Origin: an uncultured Collinsella sp.
GTDB taxonomy: Bacteria > Actinomycetota > Coriobacteriia > Coriobacteriales > Coriobacteriaceae
Direction of reading: 5' to 3'
Length of the DNA stretch: 10,760 nucleotides
Assembly: GCA_900752345.1 (NCBI GenBank)
Contig: CAADVA010000053.1
Coordinates: 1 to 10,760 of the forward strand
Of the stretch, positions 6,232 to 10,760 are shown piece by piece (within the stretch, counting starts at the first letter, position 1; each line of letters opens with the position of its first letter). A program made the position numbers and the translations under genes. The notes beneath the pieces were generated by a model that searched no databases, was not told where the DNA came from, and worked only from the letters and a program-made list of their open reading frames with translations.

Positions 6232-6266
6232 AGTTCAACTCGTGTAAAAGCAGGGAAGGGACATTC

Positions 6267-6998
6267 ATGGCAGACATGATCGAGATCAAGCATCTCAACA
6301 AGTACTTTGGCGACCTGCATGTGCTCAAAGATATCAATCTCACCGTCAAGCGCGGCGAGAAGCTCGTAATGATCGGGCCTTCCGGCTCGGGTAAGTCGAC
6401 ACTCATCCGTTGCGTCGATTATCTGGAGGAGCCTACGTCGGGCGAGGTCGTCATCGACGGTACGCCGCTCACCAAAAAGAATCACCTGGAGATGGCTCGC
6501 AAGTACAGCTCCATGGTGTTTCAGCAGTTCAACCTGTATCCCAACATGACGGTGCTGGGCAACCTGACGCTCGCGCCCATCAAGCTGCAAAAGAAGAGCA
6601 AGGAGGAGGCGACCGAGATCGCCATCGCCGCGCTCAAGCGCGTCGGCATGGCGCATAAGGCCGGCGAGTATCCGCAGAATCTCTCGGGCGGTCAGCAGCA
6701 GCGCATCGCCATCGCCCGTGCCCTGTGCACCAAGCAGCCCATCATCCTGTTTGACGAGCCGACCTCGGCGCTCGACCCCGAAATGGTCCAGGAAGTTCTG
6801 GACGTTATGATTGAGCTCGCGCAGGAGGACATCACCATGATCTGCGTGACGCACGAGATGGGCTTTGCGCGCCAGGTGGCCGACCGCGTCATCTTTATGG
6901 AGGACGGCCGCATTCTGGAGGAGGGCACGCCCGAGCACTTCTTCGATAACCCCGAGAACCCGCGCTGCCGCGAGTTCCTGTCCAAGATTTTGCACTAG
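6267..6998 (+). CDS. Polar amino acid ABC transporter ATP-binding protein (GlnQ-like)
   Basis: Cytoplasmic ATPase (243 residues) that powers amino acid import. All ABC motifs are intact: Walker A GPSGSGKST at 37-45, Q-loop in VFQQFNLYPNM from residue 84, signature LSGGQQQR from 139, Walker B IILFDE at 159-164, D-loop SALD at 167-170 and switch histidine H196 in THEMGF. Length and motifs fit the polar amino acid family (GlnQ/GltL/ArtP). It is the first gene of a four-gene importer: the binding protein gene starts 8 bases downstream and two permease genes follow, the order of B. subtilis glnQHMP. The substrate cannot be fixed from sequence; glutamine, glutamate or aspartate is likely. Confidence 0.96.
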   Translation: MADMIEIKHLNKYFGDLHVLKDINLTVKRGEKLVMIGPSGSGKSTLIRCVDYLEEPTSGEVVIDGTPLTKKNHLEMARKYSSMVFQQFNLYPNMTVLGNLTLAPIKLQKKSKEEATEIAIAALKRVGMAHKAGEYPQNLSGGQQQRIAIARALCTKQPIILFDEPTSALDPEMVQEVLDVMIELAQEDITMICVTHEMGFARQVADRVIFMEDGRILEEGTPEHFFDNPENPRCREFLSKILH

Positions 6999-7006
6999 GC
7001 GCGGTG

Positions 7007-7882
7007 ATGGACATGACGGATATGACGAGGGCGGCCGTGTCGCGCCGTCGCTTTTTGCAGCTGGCTGGCGCCGGCATGCTTGCGCTGACGGGGACCGCGC
7101 TTGCCGGTTGCGGCCACTCCACCAGCGGCGAGGGCTCTGACAAGGGGTCCAAGCTTGCGGCCATCAAGTCGCGTGGCCATCTGAATGCCGGCGTTAAGAA
7201 GGACGTTCCCGGCTATGGCTATTACGACACCGCCAAGGGCCGCTTTGAGGGCATGGAAGTCGATTTGTGCTACCAGATCGCCGCTGCCGTCTTTGGCGTG
7301 AGCTACAAGGAGGCCCGTTCCCAGGAGCTTGTCGAGTTTACCGACGTAACGCCCAAGACGCGCGGCCCGCTGATCGATAACGGCCAGCTCGATGTGGTCG
7401 CGGCGACCTACACCATCACCGACGAGCGCAAGAAGAGCTGGGATTTCTCGACGCCGTACCGCACCGACTACGTGGGACTCATGGTCAAGAAGCGTTCGGG
7501 TTTTACCTCGATTGAGGACCTGGACGGCAAGATTATCGGCGTGAGCCAGGGTGCTACCACGCAGAGCCTGATCGAGCAGATGATCAAGGACAACGGCTTT
7601 AGCTGCAAGCCCGAGTTTAGGGCCTTTAGCGGCTACCCTATCATCAAGAGTTCGCTCGACGCCGGTAATATCGACGTCTTTGCCATGGACCGCTCCACGC
7701 TGGCCGGTTACATGAACGAGACCGTTGAGCTGCTGCAGCCCGAGGTCAAGTTTGGCGAGCAGGGCTACGGCGTGGCGACCAAGAAGGGCTGCGACCTTTC
7801 GGCCGTAGTCGATCAGGTGATTTGCGATCGCCTGGCCGACGGCTGGCTCGACCAAGAGGTCAAGACCTGGGGTCTTGTATAG
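7007..7882 (+). CDS. Amino acid ABC transporter substrate-binding lipoprotein with Tat-like signal
   Basis: Extracytoplasmic receptor of the importer, 291 residues from ATG 7007; a GTG at 7004 in the same frame is an alternative. Both have a weak ribosome-binding site, so coupling to the ATPase gene is likely. The signal combines a twin-arginine pattern, SRRRFLQ, a hydrophobic stretch and a lipobox LAGC. It should thus be exported folded by Tat and lipid-anchored at the cysteine near residue 35. The mature part is a type II periplasmic-binding fold (SBP_bac_3): GHLNAGVKKDVPG, FEGMEVDLCYQIA, ATYTITDERKKSWDFSTPY and IGVSQGATTQ are typical of glutamate/glutamine/aspartate-type receptors. The permease gene starts 25 bases downstream. 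Confidence 0.94.
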   Translation: MDMTDMTRAAVSRRRFLQLAGAGMLALTGTALAGCGHSTSGEGSDKGSKLAAIKSRGHLNAGVKKDVPGYGYYDTAKGRFEGMEVDLCYQIAAAVFGVSYKEARSQELVEFTDVTPKTRGPLIDNGQLDVVAATYTITDERKKSWDFSTPYRTDYVGLMVKKRSGFTSIEDLDGKIIGVSQGATTQSLIEQMIKDNGFSCKPEFRAFSGYPIIKSSLDAGNIDVFAMDRSTLAGYMNETVELLQPEVKFGEQGYGVATKKGCDLSAVVDQVICDRLADGWLDQEVKTWGLV

Positions 7883-7893
7883 GCGCATCGTCC

Positions 7894-7901
7894 AAGGAAG
7901 G
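7894..7901 (+). promoter_or_regulatory. Shine-Dalgarno site that sets the first permease start
   Basis: AAGGAAGG lies six bases before ATG 7908. The frame is open upstream to a TTG at 7875, inside the binding-protein gene, but only 7908 has a strong ribosome-binding site. Confidence 0.8.
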
Positions 7902-7907
7902 AATCAA

Positions 7908-8654
7908 ATGCTCGAAGGATTATTTGACGCCGACCGTTGGTCGACGACATTTCAAAACATGGGGCCCTTCTGGGAGGGCTTTGGCGTGACGCTGCAGGTG
8001 GTCGTTGCCGGTCTGCTGCTGTCGCTGGTGCTGGGCACGCTGCTGGGTGTGTTCTCTACCACCCGTTCGCGTGTGCTGCGTGCCATAAGCCGCGTGTACG
8101 TGGAGTTTTACCAGAACACCCCGTTGCCCGTACAGGTGCTCTTTATGTACATGGCCGGTCCGCAGTTTTTGCAGGCCATAACCGGTGCCGACCAGCCGGT
8201 GCGCATCGCGCCGTTCGTGCTGGGCTTCTTGGGTGTGGGCCTGTATCACGCGGCCTACATTTCGGAGGTCATCCGCACTGGTATCGAGGCGGTTCCGCGC
8301 GGTCAGATGGAGGCGGCCCAGAGCCAGGGCTTCACCCGTGCGCAGGCGTACTGGTACATCGTGCTGCCCCAGACGTTCAAGATCATTCTGCCGCCGCTGT
8401 GTAACCAGGCGCTCAACTTGGTCAAGAACACGTCGGTGCTGGCGCTCGTGGCCGGTGGCGACCTTATGTACCGTTCCGACAACTTTGTGAGTCTGTACGG
8501 TTACCTGCAGGGATACATCGTCTGCTGCCTTATGTACTTCATCATCTGCTTTCCGCTCGCCATGCTGGTGCAGTGGCTCCAGCGCCGCTCCAAGGAGCGT
8601 CCGCGCGGCGTGAGCCTGGCCGAGCTGGGGCTCGACAACGTAGAGGAGGCCTAG
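7908..8654 (+). CDS. Amino acid ABC transporter permease (first, GlnM/HisM-type)
   Basis: Integral membrane subunit of 248 residues forming half of the translocation pore. Hydrophobic segments lie around residues 26-49, 74-92, 102-118, 172-187 and 198-222. The cytoplasmic EAA loop that docks on the ATPase is at about 130-156 (PRGQMEAAQSQGF, then LPQTFK). FYQNTPLPVQVLF is the usual HisM/GlnP family segment between the first helices. The C-terminal tail of about 25 residues is charged and cytoplasmic. It lies 25 bases after the binding-protein gene and 3 bases before the second permease, so the four genes form one operon. It probably pairs with the second permease as a heterodimer. Confidence 0.95.
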   Translation: MLEGLFDADRWSTTFQNMGPFWEGFGVTLQVVVAGLLLSLVLGTLLGVFSTTRSRVLRAISRVYVEFYQNTPLPVQVLFMYMAGPQFLQAITGADQPVRIAPFVLGFLGVGLYHAAYISEVIRTGIEAVPRGQMEAAQSQGFTRAQAYWYIVLPQTFKIILPPLCNQALNLVKNTSVLALVAGGDLMYRSDNFVSLYGYLQGYIVCCLMYFIICFPLAMLVQWLQRRSKERPRGVSLAELGLDNVEEA

Positions 8655-8657
8655 CGC

Positions 8658-9296
8658 ATGGAAATCTTCAACGCGACCAACCTGCTCTACATTTGGGGCG
8701 GCTTTGTTAAGACGATCGAGATCTCGGCGCTGTCGATCTTTTTCTCGCTCATCTTTGGCACGGTGCTGGCGCTCGTTAAAAGCTATGCGCCCCGCCCGTT
8801 CCGTATTTTGGTGAGCGCCTATATCGAGCTGTTCCGCTGCACGCCGAACCTGCTGTGGATCCTGTTTATCTACTTTACGGTGCAGGGTTTGGACATTGTG
8901 ATTTCGACCATCGCCTTCACGCTGTTTACCAGCGCTGTTATGGCCGAGATTGTGCGCGGCGGCCTCAACTCGATTCCGCGCGGCCAGTTTGAGGCAGCGC
9001 AGAGCCAGGGCTTCGGCTTCTTTGCCACCATGCGCTACATCATTCTGCCGCAGACGTTTAAGACGATCATTCCGGCGCTGTTTAGCCAGTGCACGACCGT
9101 CATTAAGGACAGCTCGTATCTTTCGGGCATTAACGTGGCCGAGCTCATGTACACGGCCAACGTTGTGATGGCCCACGCGATCGATCTGTCGCAGGTGCTT
9201 ATGCTCTACGGCCTGGTGTTTGCGATGTACTTTGTGCTCAACTTTGGTATCTCGCTGCTGGTCCGAGCGTATCAACGTCGTATCGTGGCAGCGTAG
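8658..9296 (+). CDS. Amino acid ABC transporter permease (second, GlnP-type)
   Basis: Second pore subunit of the importer, 212 residues. Family segments are GFVKTIEISALSIFFSLIFG near the N-terminus, LFRCTPNLLWILFIYF at 59-73 and the EAA loop PRGQFEAAQSQGFGFF at about 107-122, followed by LPQTFK. It shares the EAAQSQGF and LPQTFK segments with its upstream partner, as expected for paralogous halves of one channel. The ATG follows the first permease stop codon by three bases; its ribosome-binding site GAGGAGG (8643-8649) lies inside the end of that gene, so the two are translationally linked. A perfect 14-bp hairpin begins two bases after its stop codon. Confidence 0.95.
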   Translation: MEIFNATNLLYIWGGFVKTIEISALSIFFSLIFGTVLALVKSYAPRPFRILVSAYIELFRCTPNLLWILFIYFTVQGLDIVISTIAFTLFTSAVMAEIVRGGLNSIPRGQFEAAQSQGFGFFATMRYIILPQTFKTIIPALFSQCTTVIKDSSYLSGINVAELMYTANVVMAHAIDLSQVLMLYGLVFAMYFVLNFGISLLVRAYQRRIVAA

Positions 9297-9297
9297 A

Positions 9298-9328
9298 ATG
9301 TGACAAAGGGATTGTCCCTTTGTCACAT
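9298..9328 (+). repeat. Perfect 14-bp inverted repeat between permease and kinase genes
   Basis: ATGTGACAAAGGGA (9298-9311) and TCCCTTTGTCACAT (9315-9328) are perfect reverse complements around a TTG loop. It starts two bases after the permease stop TAG (9294-9296) and ends four bases before the kinase ribosome-binding site. No T-run follows. It shares CAAAGGG with the 9978-10022 terminator and contains the relaxed motif AGGGAC in reverse (9314-9319). It may be an attenuator or mRNA-stabilising element, and could be a member of the intergenic repeat family. Confidence 0.75.
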
Positions 9329-9331
9329 AGA

Positions 9332-9338
9332 GAAAGGA
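9332..9338 (+). promoter_or_regulatory. Shine-Dalgarno site that sets the kinase start
   Basis: GAAAGGA lies six bases before ATG 9345. The reading frame is open from a GTG at 9300, but that start would lie inside the hairpin at 9298-9328 and has no ribosome-binding site. Confidence 0.8.
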
Positions 9339-9344
9339 ATCGCG

Positions 9345-9968
9345 ATGAGCGATCTGGAGAACAAGAAGAGTCCTGTGGTCATTACCATCGCGCGCGACTT
9401 TGGTGCCGAGGGCCACGAGATCGGACGCATCCTCGCCAACGAGTTGGGGATTCCGCTGTACGACAACGAGCTGCTGGTGCGTGCGTCGCTGCGCGCGGGC
9501 GAGTCGCTCGACAAGATGGCTGCCTACGACGAGCGCCTGGCCGTGGAGAATATGGCGTTTCTGCCCGACCGCTACGATGCACGTTCGTACTCGGACAAGT
9601 TGTTCCAAAAGATGAGCCAGGTGATTTTGGATCTGGGCGAGACCGAGAGCTGCATTATCGAAGGCCGTCTGTCCGATTACCTGCTGCGTAACAATCCCAA
9701 CCACATTGCCGTGTTGGTGACCGCACCCTTTGAGGACCGCGTCGAGATCGTGCGCAAGAAGCGCGGCCTTAACAAAAAGAAGGGCGCCAAGCTGGTCAAG
9801 CAGCAGCAGAAGGCGCGCGAGGCGTTCTATAAGCGCTACAGCGCCGGAAAGTGGAAGATGACGAGTGGCAAGGACATCGTCGTCAACCGCGCCAAGCTGG
9901 GCCGCGAGGGCTGCAAAGATGTCATCGCCGCTGCCTACCGCTACAAGGTAGCGCAGCTCGAAGGCTAG
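9345..9968 (+). CDS. Cytidylate kinase-like P-loop protein
   Basis: A 207-residue soluble protein of the cytidylate-kinase-like family (Cytidylate_kin_2 type), found widely in Firmicutes and Actinobacteria with no settled substrate. The N-terminal strand and P-loop read ITIARDFGAEGHEIGR at residues 13-28; in relatives the loop is usually close to REYGSGGREIG. Other family segments are CIIEGRLSDYLL (103-114), the Arg/Lys-rich lid region at 132-164 and a C-terminal REAFYKRYSAGKW / NRAKLG segment. It is not a standard CMP kinase, which has a different, longer sequence. It lies 48 bases after the permease gene and may be read from the same promoter, although the hairpin between them could limit this. 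A terminator follows its stop codon. Confidence 0.85.
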   Translation: MSDLENKKSPVVITIARDFGAEGHEIGRILANELGIPLYDNELLVRASLRAGESLDKMAAYDERLAVENMAFLPDRYDARSYSDKLFQKMSQVILDLGETESCIIEGRLSDYLLRNNPNHIAVLVTAPFEDRVEIVRKKRGLNKKKGAKLVKQQQKAREAFYKRYSAGKWKMTSGKDIVVNRAKLGREGCKDVIAAAYRYKVAQLEG

Positions 9969-9977
9969 CCGATCAAT

Positions 9978-10022
9978 AACCACCACAAAGGGGACAGGCA
10001 CCTTTGCGGTGGTTTTTGTTTT
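9978..10022 (+). terminator. Intrinsic terminator shared between convergent genes, built on a GGGGACAG repeat
   Basis: AACCACCACAAAGG (9978-9991) pairs with CCTTTGCGGTGGTT (10001-10014) with one mismatch in 14. The 9-nt loop GGACAGGCA carries the GGGGACAG motif (9990-9997). The tail TTTTTGTTTT (10013-10022) makes it a strong plus-strand terminator for the kinase gene. On the minus strand the same stem lies directly after the regulator's stop codon, but its thymine tail there is weak. Confidence 0.88.
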
Positions 10023-10760
10023 AGGCCGAGGGGAAGGCCTTGGTGAGACCGGCGCGCGTCTGCGTGTCGGTCTTTTGGTAGATAGAGCTCAGGTGGCGCT
10101 GCACCATGCGCATCGAGATACCGAGCTCCTCGGCGACCTGCTTGAGCGGGCGTTCATCCTGGGTCACGGCTATGAGCACGTCGACTTCGCGCGGGGTGAG
10201 AGCGTGGTTGGCGATGAAGGCCTGGCGTTGCTCCTCGATGGTGGGGGCGGCGAGTGCTTCTTCTGCCAGCTGCTCGCGCTCGCGCTCCTGCTCGGTTTGG
10301 GGCAGGCGGAACAGGCCCGCGGCTACAAACGCCACACTCGCCGCCACAAGCAGCATGAGCGCACCGATCATGATGAGGGCAACGTTGCCCGAGGTCACGA
10401 GGGCAAGCGAGATGCCCGATGTAGTGAATGCACATACATTGTTGGCGGCGCGCCCCATGCCGGCCCAGAGGGCGGGTGCATGCATGCGCGGTGCCAGCTG
10501 TGTAAAGGTGGCGGTAAAGAACGTGACAAAAAAGCCCGAGCTCAGGTAAAAGACGACAAGGCCTAGGTTGGGATCGGCGCCGGCTTCCACGGCCAAGATC
10601 GAGATGGTGGAAAGTGCCGTGACGCCGAGCATGACAAGTCCCATGTAGCGGCGCTCGGCAAGGTCAAAGATAAGACCGGCGGCAAAGCCACTTGCCGCCC
10701 AAAAGAGGGGCGGCCAAGTGTTCACGGGCATGGCACCGTGGGGGGTGGGGTGTGGGTCCG
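10021..10760 (-). CDS. LuxR-type regulator with N-terminal membrane domain (5' end cut by window)
   Basis: The minus-strand frame stays open to the window edge, so the ATG at 10729-10731 is probably internal; 236 residues follow it. Numbered from that Met, hydrophobic segments lie at about 4-23, 29-48, 57-77, 97-113 and 116-141, and look like the end of an MFS-like multi-helix domain. A charged linker (145-172) leads to a C-terminal LuxR/GerE helix-turn-helix at about 175-232, with LTPREVDVL, then QVAEELGISMRMVQRHLSSIYQK. Regulators with this plan are common in Eggerthella, Slackia and Collinsella, where they are thought to sense a ligand in the membrane and act on neighbouring genes. The target here is unknown. 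The gene converges on the kinase gene. Confidence 0.88.
   Translation of the reverse strand, partial: DPHPTPHGAMPVNTWPPLFWAASGFAAGLIFDLAERRYMGLVMLGVTALSTISILAVEAGADPNLGLVVFYLSSGFFVTFFTATFTQLAPRMHAPALWAGMGRAANNVCAFTTSGISLALVTSGNVALIMIGALMLLVAASVAFVAAGLFRLPQTEQEREREQLAEEALAAPTIEEQRQAFIANHALTPREVDVLIAVTQDERPLKQVAEELGISMRMVQRHLSSIYQKTDTQTRAGLTKAFPSA

Noticed and set aside
6081..6266. T-box or other amino-acid-responsive riboswitch upstream of the importer
   Set aside because: I looked for a T-box consensus (TGGNACCGCG-like) and a matching specifier structure and saw none.
7920..10001. A 693-codon open frame on the minus strand across both permeases and the kinase
   Set aside because: It is antisense to three genes with clear family motifs. 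Its translation is rich in His, Arg and Gln without domains, as expected from GC-biased codon use on the other strand.
10009..10566. A 185-codon plus-strand frame over the LuxR-type gene
   Set aside because: It begins in the terminator and lies antisense to a gene with clear helix-turn-helix and membrane segments.

Overview
The window carries about 10 kb of dense, high-GC, housekeeping-type bacterial DNA. Almost all genes lie on the plus strand; one regulator on the minus strand runs off the right edge. GC-rich third codon positions, a Tat-type lipoprotein signal, a membrane-domain LuxR regulator and characteristic GGGGACAG-type intergenic motifs all suggest a gut Coriobacteriia (Actinomycetota), most likely Collinsella or a close relative. 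This assignment is an inference from general resemblance, not from a database match.

Left part (1-3503): a purine biosynthesis cluster. purF lacks its N-terminus because of the window edge. purM follows after a 157-bp gap holding two hairpins, and purN overlaps purM by 11 bases. A rho-independent terminator closes the cluster.

Centre-left (3504-4215): an orphan GatA-type PTS EIIA protein, bracketed by intergenic repeats. These include a 54-bp imperfect palindrome just upstream and a cluster of three GGGGAC motifs just downstream.

Centre (4216-6266): a membrane-anchored SurA/PrsA-like parvulin foldase and a YqeY (GatB/YqeY family) protein, separated by a GC-rich hairpin. A 329-bp non-coding stretch follows, holding a 12-bp perfect hairpin, a roughly 99-nt nested inverted-repeat element, another GGGGACAG hairpin and the likely promoter of the next operon.

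Right (6267-9968): a complete polar amino acid ABC importer in the order ATPase, binding lipoprotein, permease, permease, the same order as glnQHMP of Bacillus subtilis. A cytidylate-kinase-like P-loop protein follows after a perfect 14-bp hairpin. A shared terminator (9978-10022) separates this block from the convergent LuxR-type regulator.

I see no phage, CRISPR, insertion sequence, tRNA or rRNA, and no clearly new defence or biosynthetic system. The most interesting unexplained signal is the recurrent GGGGAC motif. It is strongly concentrated in intergenic DNA and mostly lies in inverted repeats, which looks like a REP-type dispersed repeat family.
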